Source of the DNA: Hyphomonadaceae bacterium JAD_PAG50586_4
Lineage (GTDB): Bacteria; Pseudomonadota; Alphaproteobacteria; Caulobacterales; Aquidulcibacteraceae
Length of the DNA stretch: 64,000 bases
NCBI GenBank assembly: GCA_023242925.1
Contig: CP096134.1
Coordinates: 1,137,944 to 1,201,943 of the forward strand
Direction: 5' to 3'
In this document: positions 1 to 10,373 of the stretch, piece after piece
Layout of the letters: every line of letters begins with the position of its first letter
How positions within the stretch are numbered: position 1 is the stretch's first letter
Notes under the pieces: generated by a model
What the model saw: the letters and a program-made list of their open reading frames with translations, nothing else
Databases searched by the model: none
What the model was told of the DNA's origin: nothing
Program-made: the position numbers and the translations under genes

Positions 1-60
1 AACACCGCGTTCGTGAACGAGCCGCGCGTGTTCGGCGTGTCGCTCAGCGCGCGCTACTAA
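1..60 (+). CDS. TonB-dependent receptor, C-terminal end only
   Basis: The window opens inside a reading frame whose last 19 residues end EPRVFGVSLSARY before a TAA stop. A terminal strand of this form, ending in an aromatic residue, is typical of outer-membrane TonB-dependent receptors, where the last residue is needed for barrel insertion. Only this tail is visible, so the substrate cannot be inferred. Another outer-membrane barrel is possible. Confidence 0.6.
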   Translation, partial: NTAFVNEPRVFGVSLSARY

Positions 61-82
61 GCATGGTAAGCTGCGGCGGTTC

Positions 83-1114
83 TCAGAGCCGCCGCAGCGC
101 TGTCAGCAACGCATCCATGTCCGGCGGCAACGCGCTTTCAAAGCGGAGTTCCTCGCCCGTGATGGGATGCACGAAGCCCAACACAGCAGCATGCAGCGCT
201 TGGCGCGGGAAGGCGCGGGCTACTGCATCGGCTTGGGCGGCGAATGGACCCGCCGCGTTTAAGCCGCGATGCTTGCCGTAGAGCTGATCTCCAATCAAAG
301 GCGCGCCAACATGCGCAAGGTGTGCGCGGATTTGGTGGGTGCGTCCCGTATGCAGGCGACACTCCAGGAGGGCGGCGGCAGCGTGGCCTGCGCTTTCGAA
401 GATGTTCTGTCCAAAGCTCTCGATCGTCCAATACTGCGTCACGGCGTGTTTGCCGGCTTGGCTCTTGGGATCGCGGACGACGACGTATTTGCGGCGGTCT
501 TCATTGGAGCGGACGAGGCGGTTCTCGATCGTGGCTACGCGGTCCTTCGGCGCGCTGCGGGTGACAGCGTAATAGACGCGGTCGAGATCGTGCTTGGCGA
601 AGAGCTTGGCGAGGCCTTGGTGGGCGGCGTCGTGCTTGGCGACGACGACGAGCCCGGTCGTATCCTTGTCGATGCGATGCACGATGCCGGGGCGGGCCAC
701 CCCGCCAATGCCGGAGAGGCTGTCGGCGCAATGCGCCAGCAGCGCGTTCACCACCGTGCCGCGCATCGAGCCGGGCGCTGGATGCATGGCCATGCCGCTC
801 GCCTTGTCGAGCACGATCAGATGGTCGTCTTCGAACACGATATTGAGCGGCAGCTTTTCAGGTTGGGGCGCTGCGGGTTCGGGCGGCGGCAGGATGAGTT
901 CGTAGCGGGCGCCCGCGCGGGGCTTATCCTTCGCGTGTGTCACCGGCGCGCCATCGACACTGAGCTTGCCCGCGCCGATCAGGCCTTGCACGCGCGAGCG
1001 CGAAAGGTCCGGCCAAAGCTTGCCCAGCCACGCATCGACGCGATCGCCCGCATCGGCGGGCGCGATGGCTTCACGAATCTCGCCTGTCTCAAAATCTTCG
1101 TCTTGGTCGGACAT
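83..1114 (-). CDS. rluD: RluA/RluD-family 23S rRNA pseudouridine synthase
   Basis: Isomerises uridines in 23S rRNA to pseudouridine. The 343-residue protein has an S4 RNA-binding domain (about residues 22-75) followed by the catalytic domain. The motif HRIDKDTTGL at about 146-155 holds the expected catalytic Asp (about D149), and the late motif TGRTHQIRAHL is also present. I chose the start at 1114 because GAGGGG lies just upstream; a longer frame to 1207 exists but has no such site and would run into the divergent gene. RluD versus another RluA paralogue is inferred from length and the S4 domain. Confidence 0.88.
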   Translation of the reverse strand: MSDQDEDFETGEIREAIAPADAGDRVDAWLGKLWPDLSRSRVQGLIGAGKLSVDGAPVTHAKDKPRAGARYELILPPPEPAAPQPEKLPLNIVFEDDHLIVLDKASGMAMHPAPGSMRGTVVNALLAHCADSLSGIGGVARPGIVHRIDKDTTGLVVVAKHDAAHQGLAKLFAKHDLDRVYYAVTRSAPKDRVATIENRLVRSNEDRRKYVVVRDPKSQAGKHAVTQYWTIESFGQNIFESAGHAAAALLECRLHTGRTHQIRAHLAHVGAPLIGDQLYGKHRGLNAAGPFAAQADAVARAFPRQALHAAVLGFVHPITGEELRFESALPPDMDALLTALRRL

Positions 1115-1187
1115 TTGGCCCCTCAATAGCGACTTGCGCGGGTAGGGCCAGCCCCCATAGTGCGCGTGGGAGGACGCTGGAACGCCG

Positions 1188-2224
1188 ATGAAGCGGGCGC
1201 TGATCATATTGGCCGTGCTGGTCGTCGCGGGCGCGCTCTATGTGGCCGCGTTTCTGGCTGTGAACCATCAGGTCTCGGCTGAAGCCTCCGACATTCGCCG
1301 CACGCCGGGCGAGGATTTGGACAACGCCGACGACACGCTCGACATCCTGATCTGGAACGTGGGCTATGGCGGCTTGGGCGCTGATAGCGATTTCGTGTCG
1401 GATGGCGGCGAGCATTTGTTTCCGCCGTCGCGCCAAGCGGTGCGCGCGAACGTGGCGGGGATTGAATCGTTTCTACTGAGCCAGGCGGACGCTGACGTCG
1501 TCATCATGCAAGAGACGGCGCGCGCGGGACCGGTGAATTATTGGATCGATGTGCGCGCGCGCGCCGAGCATGCGCTGCGCGATCGTGACAACACGTTCTT
1601 CTCGGATTTCAAAACGCGGCTGTTGCCGTGGCCGCTGCACCTGGAGCATGGGCAGGCGCTCTACGCGCGCGCGGCGGTGCAGGGTGGGGATGTCGTTGCG
1701 CTCCCGGCGGAGGATGGCGGTTTTATGGGTGTGCGCCGGCGCTATGCGTCGCCGCTGATCCGGTTAGCTGGCGATGAGCATTGGACCATCGCCAGCGTGC
1801 ACCTCGCGGCCTTCGATGAAGATGCCGCGGTGCGCACGCGTCAGCTGCGTGAGCTGATGGCGTGGGCGGTGGGAGAGTATGAGAGCGGGCGGCGCGTGGT
1901 GATTGGCGGCGATTGGAATTTCCAGTTGGCGGAGACGGATTTTCCGCACACCACCGATCAGCGCTTTCTCTTCTGGCTCTTCCCCTTTCCGCAAGACGCA
2001 CTGCCCGAGGGCTGGCGCATCGCGGCGGATGCATCGATCCCGAGCGTGCGGACCAATCATAAGCCGTACGTGGCGGGGAGAATTACGTGACGACGATTGA
2101 CGGTTTCGTCGTTTCGCCAAATGTCGCGGTCGAAAGCGTGCGTGGCTTTGACCTCGGCTTTGAACACACAGATCACCAGCCGGTGCGCTTGCGCGTGCGG
2201 GCGATTGAAGGGACGGCGGAATGA
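1188..2224 (+). pseudogene. Endonuclease/exonuclease/phosphatase-family membrane protein, frameshifted near its C-terminus
   Basis: An N-terminal membrane anchor (residues 1-27) is followed by an EEP-fold domain: ILIWNVGYGG, MQETARAG and GGDWNF match the family's metal-binding and catalytic blocks. As written, the frame stops at 2090 after VAGRIT. Adding one G to the GGGG run at 2075-2078 restores ENYVTTIDGFVVSP and continues to HTDHQPVRLRV, which carries the conserved catalytic His and stops at 2222-2224. That stop overlaps the next start as ATGA, the normal arrangement for a coupled pair. Substrate (phosphoester or nucleic acid) is unknown. Confidence 0.75.
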
Positions 2225-4079
2225 GCAAGCGTGGATGGACACGGCGCGGCGCGTTGGCGGCTGTAGCGACGGCGAGTGCAACGGCTGCATGCGGGCGCCG
2301 AATGTCGAGACGCCCGCTTATGAGGGCGAAGTCGCCTTCAATCACGGTGTCGCCTCGGGCGATCCCAAGAGCGATCGCGTCGTGATCTGGACGCGGGTGA
2401 CGCCATCCAATGCGGGCGCGGTGCCGGTGCGCTGGATTGTGGCGCGCAATCGCGAACTGACGGACGTCGTGAAGACGGGCGTGGTCGAGACAAGCGAAGC
2501 GCGCGACTACACGGTGAAAGCGGATGTGACAGGTCTTCGCGCCGGCGCGCCCTATTTCTACGGTTTCCGCGCGGGCGCTGCATCGAGCGCCGTGGGGCGC
2601 ATGAAGACGCTGCCGCGCGGGAGTTTGGCGCAGCTGAAGCTCGCGGTGCTGTCGTGCGCGTCGTTCTCTCACGGCTTCTTTAACGCCTATGGCGCGCTAG
2701 CCGCGCGCGATGACGTCGATGTCGTCGTTCATCTGGGTGATTACATCTACGAATACGGCCTCTCCGGCTATGGCGGCGACATCGCGATCCAGCTTGGTCG
2801 CGTGCCGTCGCCGGAAGTGGAACTGACGCGGATCGAGGATTATCGCGCCCGCCACGCGCAATATAAGACAGAAGCCGAATTGCAGGCCGCGCACGCGATG
2901 GCGCCGTGGATTGTCGTGTGGGACGACCACGAGACGGCGAACGATGCGTTCTCGACCGGCGCGCAAAACCATCAGCCGAACGAAGGCGAATGGGCTAATC
3001 GCAAGCGCGCGGCGTTGCAGGCCTATTACGAATGGATGCCGATCCGCGATCCGGAGCCGGGTCGTGCGTTCGAGGCGATCAATCGCTCGTTCCAATTTGG
3101 CGATCTGGCGACGTTGGTGATGGTCGAAACGCGCTTGCTCGCGCGCACGCAGCAATTCGACTACGCGACGCAAATGCCGATCGAGATGCAGCGCTGGAAT
3201 TTCACCAATCCAGCCGCGCCGGTTGCATTGCGCGAGCATGAAGCGGACGTGCCGGCGATGCAGCGCCTGCCTGCCATCTACGAAACGGTCGGCGATGAAT
3301 TGCGCCCGGTGCTGGATTGGCGACGCGCGCAGGGTTTGGTGTCTGCCGTGCCGAACTTGCCGAACGGGTTCTTCATCGCGCCCGATTTGGAGACGCTGAA
3401 CACGGCGCTTTCGGCGCCCGATCGCGCGCTCTTAGGCGAAACGCAGGAGCAATGGCTGTCGAGTGAGCTGGCGGGGTCGGCGCAAACCGGCGCGACGTGG
3501 CAGGTGCTCGGCAATCAGGTGCTCGTCGCGCCGCTGATTGCGCCTGATCTCTCCGCGACGCCGCCGGCTTTGGCGGCGGCGCTGGAACGCTTAAGCCCCG
3601 GCGTCACGCAATTGCTGAGGCTCACGCGTTTCCCGCTGCCGCTGAATGTGGATGCGTGGGATGGTTATCCGGCGGTGCGTGCGCGGCTGCTGCAATCGAT
3701 CCGCGCCGCCAGCGGCAATGCGCTCATCCTCACCGGCGACACGCATATCGCCTGGGCGAACGAAGTGGCGGACGAGCAGGGCCGTGTTGCTGTGGAGTTT
3801 GGTACTACGTCGGTGACGTCGCCGAGCGAAGCGGCGTATTTCTCACCGTTCGGCGTGGATTTCGCGGCCGGCGTGCGCGCGCGCAATCCGCACATCAAAT
3901 ACACCGATCCCGAGCATCACGGCTTCCTGCTGCTGACGCTGTCGAAAGAGCAAGCGCTGGCCGAGTTCTTCGCCGTATCGACGATCCTGTCGAAGACCTT
4001 TGAGACGACGCGCGTGGCGGCCTTTAGCGTCGCGCCCGAAGCCGGCCCGGCCGTGGGCGCCATTACGGCGGCGACCTAA
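2221..4079 (+). pseudogene. phoD: PhoD-type alkaline phosphatase/phosphodiesterase, frameshifted after the signal peptide
   Basis: Exported metallophosphatase of the PhoD family. The ATG at 2221 gives a Tat/lipoprotein-like signal (KRGWTRRGAL...TAACG). The frame is lost at the GGG run at 2293-2295. One extra G joins it to APNVETPAYEGEVAFNHGVA and the complete catalytic part: HLGDYIYEYG, WDDHETAND and LTGDTHIAWANEV carry the Asp, His and Asn metal ligands. A conventional caller would start at 2235 or later without a signal peptide. It overlaps the upstream gene by ATGA, and its stop interlocks with that of the small convergent gene. Confidence 0.85.
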
Positions 4080-4249
4080 GCCGCTTTGCGCTTCGCTTCG
4101 TCGCGCTTCGGCTGCTCGACGCGATCGACTTGGATCGCGCGCATCAGCATGGCGTGCACGAAGAGGCTGGACGCATTCGTGTCGCGTCCGGAATGTTGCG
4201 CGTAGGAGCGCAACGCTTCGGCGAGGGCGAGGAATTGATCTGCGTTCAT
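4076..4249 (-). CDS. Small hypothetical protein (57 aa)
   Basis: Begins MNADQFLALAEALRSYAQ and ends in a Lys/Arg-rich tail (PKRDEAKRKAA). No family recognised. It looks helical and basic, with no signal peptide or membrane segment. An alternative ATG three codons upstream at 4258 is possible; neither start has a clear ribosome site. The stop shares four bases (CTAA) with the phoD stop. Being antisense to nothing essential and having a plausible composition supports it weakly. Confidence 0.45.
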   Translation of the reverse strand: MNADQFLALAEALRSYAQHSGRDTNASSLFVHAMLMRAIQVDRVEQPKRDEAKRKAA

Positions 4250-4312
4250 GGCGCGCATGGTTCGCGGATTCTGGCGACGGCATCGTGACTCGTCTGAGTC
4301 ACAAATGTGACC

Positions 4313-5415
4313 TTACGTTTTTTCACCTCCGAGGCGGTTCACATTGGCGCGTCGTGCGGGGCCGAATGCCGCCAATTCGTCGGTTTCCTTACCATTCAGC
4401 CAATCTTCGGCGATGGCGCCAAACATCGGCGCGAATTTGAAGCCGTGACCGGAGCAGGCTGAGAACAGCAAAATGCGATCGTTGATGCGGCTCGGCGTGA
4501 TGAGGAAATGTTCGTCGGGCGTGACCGTGTAGAGGCAACGCGCCATGCGCACAGGTTCGGATTTGTGCGTTGGCAGCAGCACACGCGCATGTTCGCTGAG
4601 CAGTGCTGCATCCTGGGCATCCGGTTCGCGCACGTCGTCAGGATCGGTTGCGCCGCCGATGGCGTGCAGGCCAAGCTTATAAAGCCCCGCGGCGCGGGCA
4701 TGCCGTACACGCCTTCGTCGTTATCGGCGCAGATCACCGGCGCCATGCGCGGGTTCGGCGATTCAAACCAGCCGACAACGCGCCGCTTCACAGCGAGCTT
4801 GCCCGCGAATTCCGGCAACAATTTCCGCGCCCAACCGCCAGCCGCGACGATCACGACATCGAACGCGCGCGCTTCGTCATTGATTTTCAGCACAAGGCCG
4901 TCGATCGGCGCTTCGATGCGCGCGCTGTGATGCAATTTCGCGCCCCAGCGCGGCGCCTGCTTTAGGAGAAACGCACGCACCGCGTCGGCGGCGATCACGC
5001 CCGCATCCGCTTGGCGAAACACGTCCCATTCGTAGGGCATGGCGATGTAGCCGCGCGTCATCGCGTGGACGGCGTCGCCGCGCATGATGGCGGCGGGTGT
5101 GTGGCTGAGGCGCTGGCTGGCCGCTACAAAAGGTGAGCCGCGCGGGCCGGCCATCAAGCCGCCGGTCCATTCGATGAAGGGCCGCCCCGCCAAGCCCTCC
5201 CAGGTGCGCCAAATCTCGTGGGCGCGTCGGGCGAGCTTCACGTAGATTTCGCCTTCGCCGGGCGTCAGCCGCATGATGCGCGTGTCGCCGTGCGAGGAGC
5301 CGTTCGCGTGCATCGGCTCGAATTGGTCGAAGCCCGATACGTCATGGCCGGCGAGCGCCAAGCGCGCGCAGACGCTCAAACCAGCAATGCCAAGCCCGAC
5401 CACGGCGATGCGCAT
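4313..5415 (-). pseudogene. FAD-dependent amino-acid oxidase (SolA/sarcosine oxidase-like), frameshifted
   Basis: A flavoprotein of the DAO superfamily that oxidises N-methyl or free amino acids. The N-terminus MRIAVVGLGIAGLSVCARLA is the dinucleotide-binding fold, and GSSHGDTRIMRL is the sarcosine/N-methyltryptophan oxidase signature. The frame breaks near 4677: adding one T to the TT run there (plus strand) restores GFIKLGLHAIGGATDPDDV and joins the C-terminal part, whose CYTVTPDEHF and SACSGHGFKFAPMFG contain the Cys that binds FAD covalently in this family (here RCLYT). GAGGG precedes the start at 5415. Substrate not determinable. Confidence 0.8.
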
Positions 5416-5543
5416 GTTTCCCTCTACGCAGGTTTGGCACGCAGCCGCAATATCGATCACGTCCGGGTGAAGCCTTGTACTTCTGGTTGCCGCCGATCCG
5501 CGCGCGGGCTTAGCGTTTTGGCAGGGCAATGAGGGAGGGGCGT

Positions 5544-6273
5544 ATGTTTCGCGGCATATTGGTTGGCGCGGCCTTGGCGCTGATGAGCGTGGGGCCTGCG
5601 TTCGCACAAGAAGAGGAGATCGTTGTCACGGCGACACGCTATCGCGAGGCGTATGAGAATTTCAGCGTGCCGCATGTTTCGCTGGTGCGCCGTGCGGACT
5701 TCGCCGTGCAACAGATCACAATCGGCTCGGACACGCGCGAGGCGGCGCAACGCGGCGCGGAACTGCGCCAGGCGTTGCAAAGCCTCACCCGCTACGCCGA
5801 TCGCAACGCGCGTATCTCGGTGGCGTTGATCGAGGAGGATTCCGACGAGATCCGGGCAAGCGCGCGTGGTTGCGTTCGATGTCGAGAAAGCGATGGAGTC
5901 TCTGCGCCCGGGGCATCGGCCGGACACCTCGTACGTGACTGTCACCGTGCGCACCCGGGTGGCGGCAGGCGATGATCGCGACGCCGTGCGCGAGCGCTTT
6001 ACGCAATTTGTTTCAAATATTCCGAGGCCCGGGCGAGTCGAGGTGTCGTTCGGCGAGATGCAGCTCACGCTGAATGATCCGCAGCAATATCGGCCGTCTT
6101 TAATTGCATCGATCGCCGCCGACGCCGCGCAAATCTCTAACGCGCTGGGTGCGGGCTACGGGGCGCGGCTCGAAGGCCTGGAAAATCCTATCGCATGGCG
6201 TCGCGCCGGCGATTTGGATCTGCGCATGTTCATTCCCTATCGCATGGTGATCTTGCCGCGCGAGGCGAGTTAG
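5544..6273 (+). pseudogene. Secreted hypothetical protein, frameshifted
   Basis: A strong signal peptide (MFRGILVGAALALMSVGPAFAQ) follows a GAGGGAGGGG ribosome site, which favours 5544 over the ATG at 5529. The mature protein begins EEEIVVTATRYREAYENF. The first frame degenerates after about residue 108. The second, from about 5866, continues VVAFDVEKAMESLRPGHRPDTSYVTVTV to a stop at 6273. One base removed or added near 5862-5868 (GCGCGCGT) joins them. No domain recognised. The VTATRY start resembles a TonB-receptor mature terminus, but there is no plug or barrel. Confidence 0.6.
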
Positions 6274-6307
6274 AGCGCTATGGCGTGGTTCACGCCGCTC
6301 ACGCGGC

Positions 6308-6505
6308 GGAGAGCTGACGCTTGACCAAGCACGAACGCGTCACGCGCTGAACTGGCTTGCGTCCAAGGGCGCTGAGTGTGGCGTTGGCAAGGTGTTCGTC
6401 GAACCGCACATCGCCGAGCGGATGGGTGTTGACGGTCGGGTCATCCGCTTTCAGGGCTGCCGCGCGGCGCGGCACGACGACCATATCCACGTGCAATTGC
6501 GCTAA
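6308..6505 (+). pseudogene. Fragment resembling the C-terminus of a murein endopeptidase (MepA-like)
   Basis: In the frame ending at TAA 6503-6505, 60-odd residues read as protein: ARTRHALNWLASKGAECG, KVFVEPHIAERMG and a C-terminal RAARHDDHIHVQLR. The HDDHIHV string matches the metal-binding end of penicillin-insensitive murein endopeptidases and related LAS peptidases. No start codon or N-terminal domain is present in frame. An ATG at 6280 opens a different frame that ends after 14 codons, so this is either a decayed remnant or a gene with another indel. The antisense reading frame here is a shadow. Confidence 0.4.
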
Positions 6506-6516
6506 GGCCCAAACAG

Positions 6517-6544
6517 AAAGGGCGCGACTTGCGTCGCGCCCTTT
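6517..6544. terminator. Bidirectional hairpin terminator (3' of folE)
   Basis: A perfect 11-bp stem AAAGGGCGCGA / TCGCGCCCTTT with a 6-base loop, with A/T-rich ends on both sides. It lies 22 bases beyond the folE stop and 11 bases beyond the fragment on the plus strand, so it can serve both. Confidence 0.75.
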
Positions 6545-6566
6545 GAAAAATTCCTGTTGGGTGGCC

Positions 6567-7181
6567 TCAGCCATATCCCGCCAGCTTCAGGAAGCGGTTG
6601 CGGAGCTCGACGTTATCTTTGAACTCGCCGGTGAATTGGGTGGTGACGGTGGTGACGTCCTTGTGGTGGACGCCGCGCGTGCTCATGCACTGATGCTCAG
6701 CGTCGATCAACACGGCCACGCCGCGCGGCTTCAACGTCTCGCTGATCGCCTCGGCGATTTGGATGGTCATCGTCTCTTGCGTCTGCAGGCGCTTGGCGAA
6801 AATCTCGACCACGCGCGCGATCTTGGAAATGCCGACCACGGCGTCGGACGGCAGATAGGCGACGTAGGCCTTGCCGAGGAAGGGGGCGATGTGGTGCTCG
6901 CAATGGCTCTCCACGTCGATCTTCTTCAGCATGACGATGTCGTCATAGCCGCCGACGTCTTCGAAGACGCGGTTGAGTTCGACGGTCGGGTCTTGGTCGT
7001 AGCCGCCGAACCATTCGCGATAGGCTTCGATGACGCGCTTGGGGGTGTCCTTCAGGCCCTCACGGTCTGGGTCGTCGCCGGCCCAGGCGATCAGGGTGCG
7101 CACCGCTTCCATCGCTACTTCGCGCGATGGACGCTTTTGCGCAGCCTCAGCGGGCGTACGCCATTTCAAGATTTCACTCAT
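6567..7181 (-). CDS. folE: GTP cyclohydrolase I
   Basis: Converts GTP to 7,8-dihydroneopterin triphosphate, the first step of folate (and queuosine-type) synthesis, in the cytoplasm as a homodecamer. The 204-residue length is normal. [21 protein letters not shown] (Zn ligands Cys and His), [17 protein letters not shown] and [12 protein letters not shown] (third Zn ligand Cys) are all present. No good Shine-Dalgarno sequence is visible before the ATG at 7181; an AGGAGG there is on the opposite strand. A terminator follows. Confidence 0.96.
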   Translation of the reverse strand: MSEILKWRTPAEAAQKRPSREVAMEAVRTLIAWAGDDPDREGLKDTPKRVIEAYREWFGGYDQDPTVELNRVFEDVGGYDDIVMLKKIDVESHCEHHIAPFLGKAYVAYLPSDAVVGISKIARVVEIFAKRLQTQETMTIQIAEAISETLKPRGVAVLIDAEHQCMSTRGVHHKDVTTVTTQFTGEFKDNVELRNRFLKLAGYG

Positions 7182-7367
7182 GAGGAGGTCTAAAGTCCTT
7201 AGTCTGAGGGACGGAGGTCGAGCCGGGAGGGTTCTGCTGGGCTTGTACGCACCAGACGGACACCCGGACTTAACGCCCGCCCGAAATTCACCTCAGGCGA
7301 CGGAGCCCTGAAACTTGGCCCCGATGGGATATGGAGTGTAGCACGCCCCGCCGCTAGAACCCAAATC

Positions 7368-8743
7368 ATGCAAATTAAGCTGACCAATACGCTGACGCGG
7401 CAAAAGAGCCGTTTACCCCCGCCGATCCGCGCCGGGTGACACTCTATGTCTGCGGGCCGACGGTCTATTCCTACGCCCATATCGGCAATGCGCGTCCGCC
7501 TGTCGTGTTCGACGTGCTCTTCCGCCTGCTGCGGCTGACGTATGGTGAAGGGGCTGTGATCTACGCCCGCAATTACACCGACATCGACGACCGGATTATC
7601 GCCGCTGCGATGGCCGCAAACGTGCCAATCGAAGAGATCACGCGCAAGTTCGAACGCATCTATGAAGAGGATACGCATGCGCTGGGCGTGCTGGCGCCGA
7701 CGCTGACGCCGCGCGCAACTGCGCATGTGGGCGACATGATCGCGCTGATTGAACAGCTGCTCGCGAAGGGCGCCGCGTACAAGGCCGAGACGGGCGTGTA
7801 TTTTTCCGTCGGGGCCGATGAGGATTACGGCAAGCTTTCGGGCCGCTCGCAGGATGAGCTGAAGGCTGGCGCGCGCGTTGAGGGTGAGGACGACAAGCGT
7901 CACCCTTCGGACTTCGCGCTGTGGAAGACGACGAAGCCGGGTGAACCGTCATGGGAGGCGTCATTCGGCGCAGGGCGGCCCGGTTGGCACATTGAATGCT
8001 CGGCGATGATCCAGAGCGAGCTTGGCTCGCCGATCGACATTCATGGCGGCGGCATCGACCTCATCTTCCCGCACCACGAAAACGAGATCGCACAGAGCGA
8101 GTCCGCGCATGGTCATGCGTTGGCGCGCGTGTGGATGCACAACGGCTTTTTGACGATGGATCGTGAGAAGATGTCGAAGAGCATTGGCAACATCATCACA
8201 CCGCGCGAATTGCTGGAGCAAGGCTGGCACGGCGAGACGATCCGCTGGGCGCTCTTGAGCGCGCACTATCGCGCGCCGCTCGATTGGAGCGATGATCTGC
8301 TGAAGCAGGCGCAAGCGAGCTTGGATCGGCTCTACGGCGCAGTGCTGCGTTTGAAGGATGCGCCGACAGGTGAAGCGGAGGCGCCGTTCGCGTTTGTCGA
8401 AGCGCTTGGCGATGATTTGAACACGCCGGCTGCAATCGCCGAGCTTTCGGCGCTCGCCACGGCGGCGAACATCGCCAAGAAGCCGGCCGAGCAAGCGCAA
8501 GCGAAGGCGGAGCTCTTGGCGGCGGCGCAGCTGATGGGGGTGCTTAAAGAAGATCCCGAGCACTGGTTCAGGGCCTCGTTCGGCGAACAGGCGGTCGAGA
8601 TCGATCGGCTGGTGGCGGAGCGGGTCGCTGCGCGCCTGGCCAAGAATTATGCCGAGAGCGACCGTTTGCGTGACGAACTTGCCGCACGCGGTGTCGAAGT
8701 GATGGACGGGCCCAGCGGTTCGACTTGGCGGCGCAAGGGCTAA
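7368..8743 (+). pseudogene. cysS: Cysteinyl-tRNA synthetase, frameshifted close to the start
   Basis: Charges tRNA-Cys. The true start is the ATG at 7368 (MQIKLTNTLTRQKSRF). One T missing from the TTT run at 7412-7414 shifts the frame; with TTTT the reading continues TPADPRRVTLYVCGPTVYSYAHIGNARP. That segment contains the Zn-binding Cys and the HIGH-like HIGN motif. The remainder is intact: GGGIDLIFPHHENEIAQSE and KMSKSIGN (the KMSKS loop). A gene caller would start at 7436 (GTG) and lose the first 23 residues. Corrected length is about 458 aa, normal for CysRS. An essential gene broken this way argues for a sequencing error. Confidence 0.93.
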
Positions 8744-8778
8744 AGGCTACCAAGGCCCCACGGATTTTGAGGTCATTC

Positions 8779-9291
8779 ATGAAACGCATTTTCGTCGCGG
8801 CGTTTGCGCTTGTGGCCGCCGCCTGTACGCCGCAGCCGGAGACGAGCGAGGCCGAGGCGGTCATCCGCGATCTCTACGCGACCGTGGAAGAGCATATCGG
8901 GCGCATCTCCACGCCGCTCGACGCGATCCCGATGACGGATGAATTGGCCAGCCTCACCTCGCGTGCGCAAGTTGCGGCGCTGGCGCGTAACGAGCCGTTC
9001 ATTGAAGGCGACATCGCCGCCAATTGCCAAGATTGCACCAGCATCAGCGGGCTTGAGATTGGCCCCCAAACTGGGCCGGAGCCGGTGCCGGCGGCGGAAG
9101 GTCACGTGATGCTGGAAGCCCGCTTCACGCTCAACGGCAACGAGCCGCGCGCAGTGTTGTACGACATGGTCGAGACGCCCCAGGGCTGGCGCATCGACAA
9201 CATTCTGACCGAAGGCTTCAATCTGCGCACGGAATCGCAATCGTATCTCGACGATGCGGCCGAGCCGGCCGAGGAAATTCCCGCGCCTTAA
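8779..9291 (+). CDS. DUF3828-like lipoprotein
   Basis: 170 residues. A lipoprotein signal with lipobox LVAAACTP puts it on a membrane surface. The body (EAVIRDLYATVEEH near 30-45, and a late Y-D-M-V...GWRIDNI block) resembles DUF3828/SnoaL-like periplasmic proteins; the role is unknown. It follows cysS after 35 bases and probably shares its transcript. Its TAA interlocks over four bases with the stop of the convergent GFA gene. Confidence 0.7.
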   Translation: MKRIFVAAFALVAAACTPQPETSEAEAVIRDLYATVEEHIGRISTPLDAIPMTDELASLTSRAQVAALARNEPFIEGDIAANCQDCTSISGLEIGPQTGPEPVPAAEGHVMLEARFTLNGNEPRAVLYDMVETPQGWRIDNILTEGFNLRTESQSYLDDAAEPAEEIPAP

Positions 9292-9764
9292 GCGCGCTTG
9301 CGTTTGGCGCGCGTCCAGACGACGCCCGCAAAGCCCTTGAGGGGTGAGAGCGCTTCGCCCTGGTAGGTCCATTCCTGCAATTGATCGATGCCGATGTGAT
9401 AGCGCGGCTCGCGGCCTGCGCCGCTTGAGATGAGCGCCCGCGGCACGTTGATCATTTGCGGCGCGTGCGCGCGCGCGTAGGCGATGGGCGTGCCGCATTG
9501 GCTGCAGAAGCTGCGTACGTGGCCGCTCTCGGGTTCAGTAAAGCGCGTGACTTCGTCCTCGCCCTTCAGAATGCGAAAGCGGCTGCGCCAACAGCCGACA
9601 TAAGTGGCGTAGGCGGCGCCGTGGGCGCGGCGCGAATTGGCATTGTGGTCATGCCAGGCCCAACGCGCCGGCACGCCGATTTCGAACTGCACCGCGCCGC
9701 ACAGGCATTGGCCCTCGGCGCGGGTGGGGCCGCGACGTTTCTCGGCGGCTTTGGCTGGTTTCAC
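9288..9764 (-). CDS. GFA-family (Mss4-like fold) zinc protein
   Basis: Member of the glutathione-dependent formaldehyde-activating enzyme family. The zinc site is visible as GQCLCGAVQFE near residue 19 and SFCSQCGTPIAY near residue 85; a further Cys lies in YVGCWRS. The 158-residue length fits. Most family members have no proven activity, so a formaldehyde role is not implied. The C-terminus is rich in Lys/Arg. Confidence 0.85.
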   Translation of the reverse strand: MKPAKAAEKRRGPTRAEGQCLCGAVQFEIGVPARWAWHDHNANSRRAHGAAYATYVGCWRSRFRILKGEDEVTRFTEPESGHVRSFCSQCGTPIAYARAHAPQMINVPRALISSGAGREPRYHIGIDQLQEWTYQGEALSPLKGFAGVVWTRAKRKRA

Positions 9765-9872
9765 GCGTCCGCTCCCTCACGATCAGTGTATCGCGCATGC
9801 ACCCGGGCGTCGCGCCTTGAAGAAGGCGCCCGAGGTGACTAAGCCCGTCAGCCTGGGGACTAAGGAAATCTC

Positions 9873-10331
9873 ATGCGCGTTCTGATATTTGCAGCACTTG
9901 TGGCGCTGGCGGCTTGCGCGACCGGCGGGGGCGAAAGCCCAAGCGATCAGAGCCGGACTGGCGATTTCCCGTTCCCAGTCGAGCGCGGCACGGCGCTGGC
10001 GCCGCCGACCGGCGCGAGCGCCAGCCAAAACGCGCCGCCGCAAGGCCCGGGCGCAGGTGGGCTCGATTTTGGCCAATGGCGCGCCGCTGATCCGGTTGTT
10101 TACGCGCCGGCGTTTCAAACGCGGGTGCGTGAGCGCACTGCGGGCCGTGACCGCGCGGCGATCAAGGCCGACCTCGAAGCCAACGGCTTTGGGTGCCAGG
10201 ATGGCGAGCGCCTCGATTGCCGTATCGAGATCATGGAACAACAGTGCGCTGTGGATTGGTATGTCGTACTAGAGCGCAACCGGGCCGAGCCGATCGCGGG
10301 CTTTGACCGCATGTGCCTCGGCGCACGATAA
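9873..10331 (+). CDS. Hypothetical lipoprotein, paralogue of the next gene
   Basis: 152 residues with lipobox ALAACATGG, then a low-complexity Ser/Gln/Pro linker (about 20-65) and a small domain containing LDFGQWRAADPVVYAPAFQTRV and spaced cysteines (GFGCQDGERLDCR, QQCAVDWYVV, MCLG). The domain aligns by eye with the next gene (ELGDWRNATP...FERNVASRY). No known family recognised. The four cysteines may form disulphides in the periplasm. Confidence 0.65.
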   Translation: MRVLIFAALVALAACATGGGESPSDQSRTGDFPFPVERGTALAPPTGASASQNAPPQGPGAGGLDFGQWRAADPVVYAPAFQTRVRERTAGRDRAAIKADLEANGFGCQDGERLDCRIEIMEQQCAVDWYVVLERNRAEPIAGFDRMCLGAR

Positions 10332-10373
10332 AAGAAACGCGCGCCATAAGAGTGGCCAAAGGGATGGATTGAG

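Noticed and set aside
269..1129. 286-residue open frame on the plus strand
   Set aside because: Antisense shadow of rluD; no family match, and the minus-strand frame has the RluD catalytic motif.
7181..7190. Perfect AGGAGG on the plus strand just upstream of the folE start
   Set aside because: No start codon follows at a usable distance and no plausible gene begins there; it is on the wrong strand for folE.
6357..7193. 278-residue plus-strand open frame
   Set aside because: Antisense to folE, whose zinc and active-site motifs are intact.
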